A stretch of DNA of 64,000 nt from Populus alba (lineage: Eukaryota; Streptophyta; Magnoliopsida; Malpighiales; Salicaceae), in contig NC_133302.1 in the NCBI RefSeq assembly GCF_005239225.2, positions 10,945,991-11,009,990 on the forward strand, given 5' to 3'. The first letter of the stretch is position 1. Each line of letters begins with the position of its first letter. The translations under genes and the position numbers were made by a program. Below the pieces are notes generated by a model. It saw only the letters and a list, made by a program, of their open reading frames with translations. It did no database searches and was not told the DNA's origin. Positions 1 to 10,997 of the stretch are shown one piece after another.

Positions 1-689
1 CCATGGCCTTTAAAAACACAAAATTAACCCAAAACCAAAAATATTCTCGAGCTCAGATTTGTTTCTCCTCTCTCAAGCAAATCATTTTGATGGCCTAAAT
101 TGACATTAACGATATTTTTTTTTCTCTATGCTAGAATTTGGTGATCTCTCTCCTCTCTCAATCCAAGAGTTAAAAAAATAATAAAAATAAACTTTTATAT
201 CAAAATAAAAATAATAAAATATTGAGGTTTCGATCATTTATAGTTTCTAATGTACTAGGACCAAATCAAATTTTTGTATTAACTTTGAAACCATTACCCA
301 TTTATGGCGCCTCACTAGCAGATTTAACAATTTTATTGATGAGAATTTCCATTGGTATTTGCACTCAAAGTTCATCGGTAAGTATTTTATCGACGGGCTC
401 AGGGACAAAAATAATTTGTTGACAAAACTCTCATTGATAATTTTTGGTTTGTCGATGAGTTCATCAATAGTAAATTTACTGATGGATTTATGAAAAAAGC
501 ATGCTAAAAAATTTACTGTATAACTGACAGAATATCATATGCAATTTCATCAGTGTTTTTATTTCTCCATCAGTATATCTATTTGTAAATATGACATATC
601 ACTGATGACATACCATCTGTAATTCCATCGAAGAGTTAACAGTAGTAGTGACATTTGTAGTAATTTTTTTCCAACTCTCTGTAATATAC
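1..689. other. Left-edge non-coding sequence with CACTA-like short motifs
   Basis: No gene is visible here. From about 260 to 660 short CATCGGT/CATCAGT- and GATGG-like words recur in both orientations, separated by AT-rich sequence. The same style of motif fills the repeat array at 2971-3340, so this stretch probably belongs to the CACTA relic that follows. A TTTGTAGT word near 654-661 resembles a decayed CACTA terminus read on the plus strand, but this is too weak to set a boundary. Confidence 0.4.
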
Positions 690-1640
690 CTAATTTGGAT
701 TGAGATTTGAATGGGTTGAAGGATCATCCTTGTATCTCTCATTCAAATGGCTCTTATATATATCCTGAAAAGAAAAAATGAATTCATCAAATTGAAGGAA
801 ATTATAACTTAATAAAAAAAATAGTTGAAAACCAACATACCACAAAGTGCTGAGCTCGGCTATCGATGAATTGCTACATCTTTTTTTGGTGGTTATCACT
901 CTAAACATAAGTTTCAACAAAAAGTTCTATCTGGCTTGGCTCACGTCCAAGCACCATAACTTGCAAGATAAAAATGTTGTGAGTTAAATATATTTATATA
1001 AAAAAATAACAAATAAAAAATAGAAGTAATAAAAAAAATCCTACCATTCACTTTGCATCCGAAAGAAACAGAATAGAGCCGATGGTATGTTTGGTAACAG
1101 AACCATGAACATGCCTATGTCGGTTCTCTATACCAAACTATGATCGTTGAGTGAAACACATAGGCGTCACATGCTGAATATAGTCCACCAATACAGCCTC
1201 TGAGATATATGACAGTCTGAAATCCTTCCAAACCGCCATGTCATTCTAGGCTTCCAGCTCGCTTTCTCTCACATGTTTTTTTTGCTTTCTTTTACACATT
1301 ATACCAAAAATCATGAAACCTATATGTTACCAATAAATTTTTTGTTAGTAAATAAAAAATGAAATTTTAATATTTGGAATAAAAAAATTATCTTGATTTC
1401 GATCCTACCTGGTTGCAGCATGATTCTCCCAAACCTTCCTTGCAATATTATCATGAGCTCTCTCCCATTCAAATTTTTCCTTACAATAAAAATTTATAAA
1501 AACAAAATTCAATAATTTAAATAAACCAACCAAATTCACATAATAAAAAAAATACCTATGTTGATACTGATCTTAAACTTTGAAAACAATGCATCAACCT
1601 ACAATTTCCATTCAGGATGTTTGAAAACCTAAAATTACAT
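690..1640 (-). pseudogene. Transposase_24 (Ptta/En/Spm) ORF remnant
   Basis: The minus strand carries blocks of a Plant transposase (Ptta/En/Spm, Transposase_24) protein in the expected order. About 1620-1560 encodes a FKHPEW...VDALFSKFK-like piece. About 1480-1385 encodes FEWERAHDNIARKVWENHA. About 1190-1040 encodes IQHVTPMCFTQRS, then ENRHRHVHGSVTKHT. About 905-840 encodes QFIDSRAQHFV, and 760-700 encodes NERYKDDPSTHSNLNPN. The family motif is an ERYGDDPSTHPD-like block. The blocks are separated by AT-rich intron-like gaps and contain in-frame stops. This is an accessory protein of CACTA elements that is thought to bind DNA, here inactive. The same blocks recur at 63060-64000 on the other strand. 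Confidence 0.72.
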
Positions 1641-2970
1641 TCATTAAATAAAATTATTTTTTAAAAAATTTACTAAACATGTCATAGTGAAAGTAGGAAA
1701 ATCATTATTACATTGAAAGGTTGTACTTGTGGGTAAATAGATCTTGCTATAAAAGGACCCCCCCTCGACGTTATGAAATCGCACTCAATGACCCTGCGTC
1801 ATGAGTTGATGTATGTGCCTCAGATGCCTGTTCTTGATCAGCACCTAATGACTCATGGCCGCCAGCATTGCTGCTAGAAGAACCAACAACGATTCTGTCC
1901 TCACAACATGCAATAGATTTTCCTGTGGCATCTTCACAAATTAACAGGAAAAAAATTAAATGATTTCCATTTTTTTTTTAAATCAACAGCACCTCTCCTA
2001 TATGGGGGGCTACCAAAAAAATTTAAACCTGCAAATATACAATAAATATACCACAAATCGGTTGATTTTATTCAATTTTTTCCAACAAATTAGAGTAATT
2101 CAATTTTGCTAAAAAATGTCATTTTTTAAGTGGTAATATATTTAATCCTAAATTTAGAAAAACCCAACCTAAATTAACAAAAAATAAAAATAATAATTAA
2201 AATTAATCTTACACATATAATTGAAATTGAAAAATAAAATTGGAAAAATGACTAAAATTATTAAAAATAATGAAAAACAATTATTTTAATAACAAATATA
2301 ATTCAACACAAAATTGAACAAAAATAATGCAAAATAATAATAATAATAATAAAGAAGTCAAAGAAATGAAAAATTCTTACCTTTAAGGCGTATTTAGTAT
2401 CGGTAGAGAATTAAAAAAAAAACAAAATAAATGTAAAAGGGATTGTTAAAAAAAAACCCACAAATAGAAAAATAAGGAGAAAAATGAAGTAACAACTCAG
2501 GTCATGAAAAAAATAAGATTGAAGGAGAAGAGAGAAAAAGAGAGAGGGGATTAAAGAAAAAGAATGAAGAAGATGAAGCCCTGTTTGTTGTGGTCATGCT
2601 CTTTTATATTAGGTTTTATCAATGGAATTCCCGACAAAGTAGTAAATATTAATATCTTTAAATTTTTTATTGGTGATGCCATTTGTAAAGTCAAAGTAAA
2701 ACTTTCAATTCACATAAATTTTTTTAGAAACCCCTTCAAATATTACTGGTGGCTTTTTATTTCATCGATAAAAGAGTCAATAGTTAAAAAAACATTAATT
2801 ACCAGTGCCATGCAATTCTCATTTTGTCAAGGAACAAGTACCATGATCAGAAAAAGACATTAATTGTTAGTGCATTGGAATTCTCATTTCATCGGGATTA
2901 CATTAGTAAAAAAAAAAAAAAAAGCATTAGTTATCATCGTCTTAGGAAGTGAAGAGTGCCTTAAAAAGTG
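1641..2970. other. AT-rich interior of the CACTA relic
   Basis: No protein I can recognise. The stretch has long A/T runs, a short (AAT)n tract near 2334-2352 and a purine-rich GAGAGA tract near 2520-2565. From about 2620 onward CATCG/CGATG-type words appear, foreshadowing the tandem array. The open frame at 2564-2863 on the plus strand has no family resemblance and is probably chance. Confidence 0.45.
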
Positions 2971-3340
2971 AACAATTCTCATCGCCACTGAAATATACTG
3001 ATGGAAACATTCTATCGGTATATCCATGTGTAATTAACACAATGAATAATACCAAGGAGAAAGGAAACAATTCTCATCACCACTGCAATATACCGACAAA
3101 ATTTTTTTGTTAGTATATTCATGTGTAATTAATACCATGAACAACTCCAGGGAGAAGGGGAACAATTTCCATCATCATTTGAATATATTAACGAAAACAT
3201 TCCACTAGTATATCAACGTGTAATTAACACCATGAACAATGTTACGGAGAAGAGGAACAATTCTCATTGCCACTGGAATATACCAACTAATACATTCCAT
3301 CGGTATTTTCATCGATGTAAAATAATGTCTGATGCTAGAT
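2971..3340. repeat. 95-bp tandem repeat, about 3.7 copies (CACTA subterminal type)
   Basis: Units start at AACAATTCTC/AACAATTTCC: 2971, 3066, 3161 and 3256. The spacing is exactly 95 bp each time, and the last unit is partial. Within each unit an imperfect inverted pair occurs, ATAYYGAYRGAA followed by TTCYATCGGTAT, then the words GTGTAATTAA and CACCATGAACAA. Such arrays of short inverted motifs are typical of CACTA subterminal regions, where the element protein binds. The position between the two ORF remnants fits that reading. Confidence 0.75.
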
Positions 3341-3529
3341 TGTATCTATATTCCTTATCTATCAATCCTGCAAATACTTAAATTCACAATTGCATGCACA
3401 ACACAATATCACTTGTTCACATCACAATAATAAAATAAATATTTTCTTGTCATTCAATAATATATTAACATTATTGTCAGTACATTGAAGTGAATTTTGT
3501 TCATAAATATTACATTATATTTGATGGTA
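3341..3529. other. Spacer between repeat array and TNP2 remnant
   Basis: AT-rich spacer without a coding signal. It would correspond to the sequence just downstream of the TNP2-type stop codon on the minus strand. Confidence 0.4.
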
Positions 3530-4470
3530 TTACAAATTCGTGTTGTGCAATTTATTCAAAATTGTTTTCTTCTTATCAATTGACTCACTTTCATCTACAT
3601 CACAATCTTCTATGTTGATTTCATCAATATTATCATCTTCATCAACTTGTGGATGTCCGTTGGAGCTCAAAACATTATTCAATTTCTTAATGTCAACATC
3701 AACAAAAATATTATCGGTGATGTGAAAATTTGAATTTTCTTTGAAGTCATTAGATGGAGGAACTTGATATGAATCAATTAACTCATCAAGTTGAAATACA
3801 TTATCTTCAATAGTTAAATCATCATTCACATCCTGAACAACTTCGACACGACTTTTAGGTTTGGTATTCACTATGGATAACCAATCAACTCTTGAACTAT
3901 CTTTTCTAAAAAAATGAGTGTATGTGTAATAAACTTGTTGGCATTATTTGATAAAAATAAAGACATCGTTAATGTTACTGGGTCTAGCCTTTAAATTAAT
4001 TTTGACTAAATCATGATAGGGATTTACTCCTATTTTTTTGTCAATGGTGTCATACCAATAACATTTGAATAAGAAAACTATATTATGTTTGCTATAATAT
4101 TGTAGTGCAATTACCTATTGTAACTTCTTATAGTAATCAACTTCAAACTCATTAGAAGTCGATCCCTTAACATAAACTCCAATATTATATATCTTTCTAC
4201 CATTCTCATATCCTTCAGTATAAAATACATATTCATTGACGAAATTCTCGTTGTAGCACTTCACCTTTCTTTCAAGACCCAGATTTAGTAAGGAAAAAGT
4301 GACAACCATAAATAATTAACGAGAAATGTGTAATGAAATTAAGTATCCCGCGAGATAAGAATAATTAAATAGTACTTACATTTGTTTTGAACCATGTGAA
4401 AAATTATTCATCTTGTAATCGAAAGTTTTGGGATTCAGTTAGTTGTGAATCTTGGGACAATAAATATTGA
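3530..4470 (-). pseudogene. TNP2-type CACTA transposase C-terminal region (DUF4216-like)
   Basis: Two minus-strand frames fit the C-terminal part of plant CACTA TNP2-type proteins. Frame 4309-4115 reads KVKCYNENFVNEYVFYTEGY, then a block with YNIGVYVKGSTSNEFEVDYY, the conserved NSGVxVKG region before DUF4216. Further downstream on the strand, 3871-3530 reads TKPKSRVEVVQDVNDD followed by an acidic tail of Asp/Glu/Ile repeats ending at a stop at 3530. Just upstream (about 4450-4385) a WFKTNV-like piece also fits. The DUF4216 core between 4114 and 3872 is frameshifted. The upstream Transposase_21 catalytic region is absent, so the gene cannot be functional. Confidence 0.65.
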
Positions 4471-4829
4471 TAATGCTACCTACAAGGTAGTTTTTGTTAG
4501 TCAGGCTTTGTTTTATATTTTAGTTTAAGTTCATATTTATCCTTTATAGTAATAATTTAAGTTTCTTAATTAAGTACAACTAGATCATAAAAAACCAAGT
4601 TTGCTCAACAAAATTAAAGATAAAAATTATTCACCAAGGAAAAGTGTGGTCTATTTTAGGTTTGATAGCTTCCTAAGTTAAATTGATGCTATAAAGAACA
4701 ATTAAAGCCTTTTTCCTCATGGACTTTTGTTGCGTAAAAATTGACAATGTAGTGTTTGTTGATTCTTAAACAAATATGCATTTTTCCTCATGGAACTTGA
4801 AAAGGTAAATGTGGTGTTGAAAGAGTTTC

Positions 4830-5690
4830 AAGATAATTGTCATCCTAAGCTCCTTGATTCCATCGTACCATAGATTTTGAGCTACATTTAAGCTCATTTT
4901 TACTCTTTACATATGATAAGGAAGATAAATGTGGTCCTAGTTTACTAGATTATTAATAGTGTTTATTCCTTTCCATCCCCCTCGGTTATTTATTATTCAT
5001 GATCACAATCCTAAAATGTTTGTAGGTCTTCTTCACGTGTCTCCTCACACTACAATATTTAAGTCGGTTGAGTCTTTTGCATGTAAATTTTATAATTTGC
5101 ATGTTGATATCATAAAAAAAAATCAAGTAATTAATGAACAATACAAACTTCAATCTAATTTATATAAATATCATGATGTATTTAATATTGGAGATTATTT
5201 CATGGTATATATTAAACCTAAATGGTGTCTTTTTAAAACCAATAAGAAATCATAGATGAGGAATGTTAGACCATTGAAAGTGTTATAAACGATTGAATCA
5301 AATACTTGTATCATTAACCTGCTATCAAACTTTGGTATTCGCTTTACTTTTAATATAAAAGATATAATTATATATAAAAGACAACAACATATCCTTGATG
5401 ATCCTCTTAAACCTTTACCATATTACTTTTATCATCAACACAAAAGGAACATATTAATCAATTTTTTATGCACAAATTGTTTTTACTAAAGATGATGAGA
5501 TTTAACGGATCCTAGTTTCTGAGCAATGCGATTTGATTAGAACTATACTTTGATTACTAGATATTGATATTTGAGAGCATTATCAAAGCCACTAAAAGCT
5601 ATACTAGATGAGGTTGACTTTTTCCAACTCGGGAGAGTTGGTGGGTAAACATACTCAAGACACAAATGCACATACATATATGGTCAGACA
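4830..5690 (+). pseudogene. Ty3/gypsy (chromovirus) integrase C-terminus and chromodomain remnant
   Basis: The plus strand at 4959-5255 reads through the integrase C-terminal region of Ty3/gypsy polyproteins: SPHTTIFKSVESFACKFYNL, a run of K/N-rich helix, then FNIGDYFMVYIKP, matching the family's FxxGDxVMVxIxP motif. Past a stop the same frame family continues as RNVRPLKVL, LLSNFGIRFTFNIKDI (LPxxFxIxxxFNVxDL motif) and ILDDPL. It then gives degenerate chromodomain-like and tail sequence with stops to about 5690. No LTR pair was found; sequence after 5690 may be remains of a 3' LTR. Orientation is opposite to the adjoining CACTA relic. Confidence 0.7.
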
Positions 5691-5827
5691 ATGGAGGATA
5701 TAACTCGTCACTTTTTAGTTGTGAGATTGACCACTTTTAAACCAGCTTGTTATTGGATTTTTATTATTAAGTTTAATTTAAGTTATTTTGTTGGACATAT
5801 GAGCCTAGTTGTTGATTCTGATTAAGG

Positions 5828-5870
<43 letters not shown>

Positions 5871-7547
5871 TTATTATAGATTTCTGTTCTCTTCCCCCAA
5901 TTTTTCCTTTCATTTCTTGAGCTTTTAGATTTTCTTTCTCTATTAATATATATATATATATATATATTTCTCTTCAAATCTTATTTATCTCGCATGATCA
6001 CCCACTATTAATTACTTGAGTTGAACTGTACTGGAATTTAAATGTAATTAAGAATCAGTACAGCTGCAAATTACGAAAGGTTAATTAATAACAAAGAAGT
6101 ATATGTGCTCTAGTGATTTTTTAACGCGAGAGAGTTCATTGATCGAAGCTTGCATAATAGTTTGCCTTCGATTGAATGTGCACTGTTTGCCTCTATTAAA
6201 TCGCCAGTGGGAGCATATGTTCATAGTGATTAATTTTCGTTGCTATAGGTGCATTAGCGCGCTTCATTGCTGGTAATATATATTTCCTTTTTGCTCTCTT
6301 GATCATCCATGTGCTAGGCATGCAGGCTAAGATAGGTGGAAGAGCACTGACTAAAGAGTGGATTATGCCTTAAAAAACAGATTCAAAAATCAAAAACAAG
6401 TGATTTAGAGTTAAGAGTCCTGATACTTCAAATGAATGGCACGAACTTAGGCATTCATGTCATGAGTAAACCCAACAAGGGTAGAAGACTTCAGGTAAAA
6501 CATATCCAGTTGTAAACTGGAGGTAGTTTTCTGGATTTTGTCAGGGTTACAGAAATATTCTCAAGAGCTTTTTATCACTAAGTACAGAAGGCTAAGAATA
6601 GGGAGTTATGATCATCAGACAATTACTAACAGGAACAAGTTTGCAACAGATCTTCCATGAGCAGATTCACAGCAAGCAGGAACATTTTTTCATATTTCAT
6701 GGTGCTGTGCATTTGAGAAATTCTTAATTGGATAGCTAAATTGTTTCAGTTCATCGAAATGATCGAATATCTTGATCAATGGAGGGGAGGAATCAATCCA
6801 AAGAAGAAGAAAAAAATATTATGCAGCTAATCGATCATCTAGCATGCATGACAAACAGAAGAAAATAACATAGTTATCAATGGAAAGCACAAAATTAAAT
6901 TGAAAGTTCTCATTTCATGTGCTTTCTGATCAAAGAAGATTATTCCTGTCCTAATGGGTTTATTGAGAACTTCAAGGACTTCCATAACCATAAAGACTAG
7001 ATCAGAATGCTCCAAGTTTTTGGTAGTTTCAAAGTTAAATAATTATTGATTTTATGTCATCTACTTTTAAATATTCTAATTAATATCATTTAGAATTATC
7101 AAAAATCAACAGTAGTGGAACCAGTTCAACATACATTCACTAGAATGAAAGACGAATCAAAGCACATGCTGAATTTACCATAAATTCTCCTTTTCTTCCC
7201 ATTTCTGATAGTCAGAATGTTACATGCATTGTTCTTGCATACAAAGCCAAAAAAATAATAAAAAGAATGGATGAAACTTACAATCAAATCAAAATATTCC
7301 TGCCACTTTATTGCAGGTCCCCTAGTCTTCTTTCTCGTTCGGTCTTGTAGCGTATGAACATTAGGTCATATATATATACCTTCACTCCTTGCCTACCAAA
7401 ACGTTTTCTAGCATTTTCATATTTTCAGGCCATTTCTCGTTTCTAATTGTTATCATGGTACATGCCTTCATTGGATACATGAATAAACGGCCTAATTAAG
7501 CAATCCAGGAGAAAATGAATTAGAACATCCTTGCACCTTTGCCATTT
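5691..7547. other. Intergenic stretch with two (AT)n tracts
   Basis: No gene is recognised. It contains (AT)n microsatellites at 5832-5868 and 5945-5968. The first few hundred bases may be the decayed LTR of the gypsy fragment to the left. The stretch to 7547 is the downstream flank of the minus-strand gene at 7548-8063 and probably holds its 3' UTR. Confidence 0.5.
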
Positions 7548-8063
7548 TCACTTTTTTGGGACAACAAAGAAAGGTAGAGGGATCTCACTTTCCCTGGAAT
7601 TAACAGAATTCTCCTCTTTATGCTTGATTTCTGAAAGCGTAAGTCCACCTTGGTCACCACCGTTGTTATCAACGTCATCGCTCACAACCACCACCCCACC
7701 AAAATGCACGTGGCGTATACCATCTGAAGAAGGACTCTGGGGCTCATCATCAAACGGAGGATTCCTTGGTGACATTGGAGCACCTTCTTTGAGCGAAAAT
7801 GGGGATCCTGCAGGGGATTTGCATGGTTCAGAAAGTGTATAGTCAACAGGTCTAAGGCATCGGTAAATGTAGGTCAGAAACCAAAATGCCCATGGCGCGG
7901 CGACAAGAATCATTCCTGCGATGGCATACCATGATTTTACGTAGCTTATAGGAAGGAACATGTAAAGAGCAAGAAGAGCTCCACCAGAAACAAGGCATGC
8001 AGAAAATAGAGCTACGGCGACGTAAATTCTCGGATCTCCTTTCCTTTCCTCCATTGAAGACAA
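7548..8063 (-). CDS. Small two-helix membrane protein of unknown function
   Basis: This is a single uninterrupted frame of 171 codons plus stop. After a short charged N-terminus (MSSMEERKGDPR) come two hydrophobic segments, residues about 13-36 (YVAVALFSACLVSGGALLAL) and about 46-66 (AIAGMILVAAPWAFWFLTYI), split by a short loop. Then come YRCLRP and a long hydrophilic tail rich in Ser, Pro, Asp and Glu with SPRNPP and SPSSD stretches that look like phosphorylation or disorder regions. Two helices with a long soluble tail suggest an integral membrane protein; which membrane is not shown. GC content is clearly higher than in the surroundings, as expected of a real exon. I recognise the style of a plant-specific uncharacterised protein but no named family. 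The first ATG is used; Met-4 is an alternative start. Confidence 0.8.
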   Translation of the reverse strand: MSSMEERKGDPRIYVAVALFSACLVSGGALLALYMFLPISYVKSWYAIAGMILVAAPWAFWFLTYIYRCLRPVDYTLSEPCKSPAGSPFSLKEGAPMSPRNPPFDDEPQSPSSDGIRHVHFGGVVVVSDDVDNNGGDQGGLTLSEIKHKEENSVNSRESEIPLPFFVVPKK

Positions 8064-9464
8064 AATGGATGATCACCCCTTGTTTTTTCTTCTCTTAATT
8101 TCTGGTTTAGGGATGCTGTGCGGTGGATTTTGAAGGGATTGTTTTGCACTCCATCAAGGAAGAAAGGTTAAAAGCTGGGATTAATAAATCATTGATATCA
8201 GGAAGAATTGTTCGTCTAAGACAATTTTTTTTTTTTTTGGGTTAATATAATGATGTTTTTTTCATGACCGTTAACCAGCCATGTCTTATACTCCATAGGA
8301 GACAGGTCGATAAAAACAACATTTTAGTAAAAAAAAACAAATTCAATACGTTGTACTCGGCTTTTTGATCAGGTCAATTGGATCAATCAAATTACATTAG
8401 ATTTATTATTATTTTTTTTTTCAACCTGATCCTATTCCACTTCCTAGACCAGCCGAGTTTTAGATTGATCTATAGGATCGGATTTTAAAACTATACATGT
8501 CATTACCTAAAAGGAGTACGTGCCAACAAAAATAAAGAAAAGGGATCAGCTTAGCAAAAGAATGGTATTATTAACAGATATAATTAATACTGTTTTTAGT
8601 TAGAAACTTGAATTTAGTGAATCAGGAAAAGACAGCTTCCTTTACAAACTCATAGAAGCGAAGGCAACCAAATAAATTCATATGAACGAACAGAATGTGC
8701 TCACTTAAAATCAGGTCTTTTGCTTTCTGTTCAATATTTTGTTATTACTTGAATACAACAGTTGAGCAGCTCTTTTGCAATTAACTATGCTACATCCTAT
8801 ATTTTGGGATATAGGAATTGAATATAAAACTAGACTGCGCTAAGTTGTACATCGGATCAATAATTTTCTCAAACATAAAATAAAATGTTGGAAAGCATTG
8901 CTAACATGTTTCTTAAAAAATCTAATTTAATCAAGAATTTAAAATCTACTGCATATTAGATATGACGCACATTAAACGATATTTTTATTTAAAATTGAGA
9001 TAATAATATATTGAATTCATCGAGGTCATCCCAGATTGATCTAAGGAACATACCAGGATAATCCTAAAAAAAACAAATTAGAAAGTTCAATTTTCAATTA
9101 ACTCAATATCAAATAACAGAATTGATAAAAAAAAATATCAATTAATTAAAAAAAAGCCTACATAAACTTAAGTCAATCAACCAAACTCGTGACTCAAGTT
9201 TGCACATTGTTACACATTGGGGTGCGGTGCTACATTGCAAAATTTTCAACTTAATCTCTTGTATTTAAATATTAGCCTGCTTATAGGTCCAATATTTATC
9301 CTAAAATTAATGTTAACAATTAATATTCATGAATTAAAAATTTTAGAAGTTATTAAAATATTGATCAAGTTCTCATGAATTTAATAAAATGGTTATTAAA
9401 TTCAAAAATACATGTAAAGATATTTTTTAAGTTTTTTGTGTATATATATGAAATGTTAAATCGT

Positions 9465-9513
<49 letters not shown>

Positions 9514-10997
9514 AAATATTATTTCTCTATCTTTTGAGAGACTTGGTTGAATCCATACCAAATACAATACATTAATTTTTGCACTTTTGAAATAAGAATT
9601 TTTTTCATAAATTACTGAATTTTTTTAGCTTTCAATGAAAAGTAGGGATTTATTTATCAAGTCAGAATCTTGCAATGTAAGTATACAGCCCCGATATTAA
9701 ATAAAATTATTGGAAAATATAAGTAGGACCCATAAATAATTTTAAATTGGTCATTGATTTTTTTTTTAGAATTTTTAAGTATTTATTTAGGGCTTGTTTG
9801 GCAAAAAACTATTTTTATTCAAAACAAAATTGTCAAAATTGTCAAAATAGGTTTAAGGGTATGTTTGTCAAACAACCTCTTACGCCAAAAATTCCTCAAC
9901 AAAAAAAACCAATCAACCAAACAAAGTCTTAGTACCTGACCCAAAACAAAACCAATTAAGTTGACTCGAAAACACTGACTCAACCATGAACCAAACTGAA
10001 AACTATGTTTTGACTTGAAACTAGAGCAAAACAAACATTTAAACCAAAAACATATCAAAACTATATATATATAAACATAAAAACATAAAAGTATTTTGAC
10101 AAAAACATATCAAATACCAAGAACATGAAGAAAAAAATAAATATTCAACCGAAACTCAGTAAACACAAATCACAAACCAGATAAGTTTTCATGCAATCAA
10201 GGGCAAAGATTTATTTATAATCATGCATAGATAAAAAAATCAAACATTTTTTTTTTCGATTAACACTCAAAAGTTATGATTTGATCAATATATGTTTGGA
10301 CAATCAAAAGAATCTTATAATTTAGATGCATGAATACGATCTACTGATGCATTTTAACCTTGGATTATTTGCTAAAGATAACATGCTAATATGTATGTGC
10401 CAAGACTTAACCCAAAACAGCTCCAAAACAAAAGACTAAGGCAAAGTTCATGCAAAGAACATGAACCTAAAATCTGGAAAATTTCTAGAAATTAAAGAAC
10501 TACTGCCAAAACCTAGATTTGGTCTTTTAGGTCTCTAAACACACTACTTTTAGTCATCACAACCCATATTACCAATACCAAGCATTGCTAAATATAAATA
10601 ACTAACAAGTAACATCAAATCAACAATAACATGCATGAGTTTTAATTTCTAAAAATGCCAAATCTTATCCAGCTTACATATCTAGGCAATTTGGATTCAA
10701 AATCAGTTTTCTAAACATATTTGGTCATGCTTGTAAAGCTAGGATCAACAATATTGTTTCATAATGTATTAGTGAAACTAAAAAAAAAAATATTGTTTCA
10801 TCAAAACTAACCTAACTAGAAAGCTTTTGTCACATTAAAAACATCAAACACGCCCTAAAAAAACCATCAAACCATAGAATCAAAATCATAGCAACATGAA
10901 ACTATCCCTTCCTCGGAAGGTGTTTCCCTCTCAATGTTCACATTTGTTGGATGGTCTTCTTGATTTTTGTTGTGCTTTTGTTGCCTTCTATTTTCTC
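8064..10997. other. AT-rich intergenic region
   Basis: The first 150 bases hold the probable 5' UTR and promoter of the minus-strand membrane-protein gene. Beyond that no coding sequence is recognised. There is an (AT)n tract at 9467-9508. Near 8340-8480 and 9000-9060 are short sequences of the GGTCAACC/GATTGATC style also seen near 61.7 kb, probably dispersed repeat debris. From about 9785 a stretch beginning GGGCTTGTTTGGC is rich in CAAAAC words; it looks repetitive but I cannot classify it. Confidence 0.45.

Larger units (their letters stand above)
260..4480 (-). mobile_element. Degenerate CACTA (En/Spm) transposon
   Basis: Read on the minus strand, a TNP2-type C-terminal coding remnant (4470-3530) is followed by a subterminal-type tandem repeat region (3340-2971) and then by a Transposase_24 coding remnant (1640-690). 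These parts are characteristic of plant En/Spm CACTA elements. Every coding part has stops and frame changes, and no intact CACTA terminus was found, so both ends are approximate. The catalytic Transposase_21 part of TNP2 was not seen. A second, opposite-strand copy of the Transposase_24 ORF lies at 63060-64000. Confidence 0.7.

Noticed and set aside
2564..2863. Plus-strand open frame of 99 codons
   Set aside because: It runs opposite to the CACTA genes, has no motifs and extends toward the repeat region.
7531..7842. Plus-strand open frame of 103 codons
   Set aside because: Antisense to the membrane-protein gene, whose minus frame has clear helices and a sensible start.
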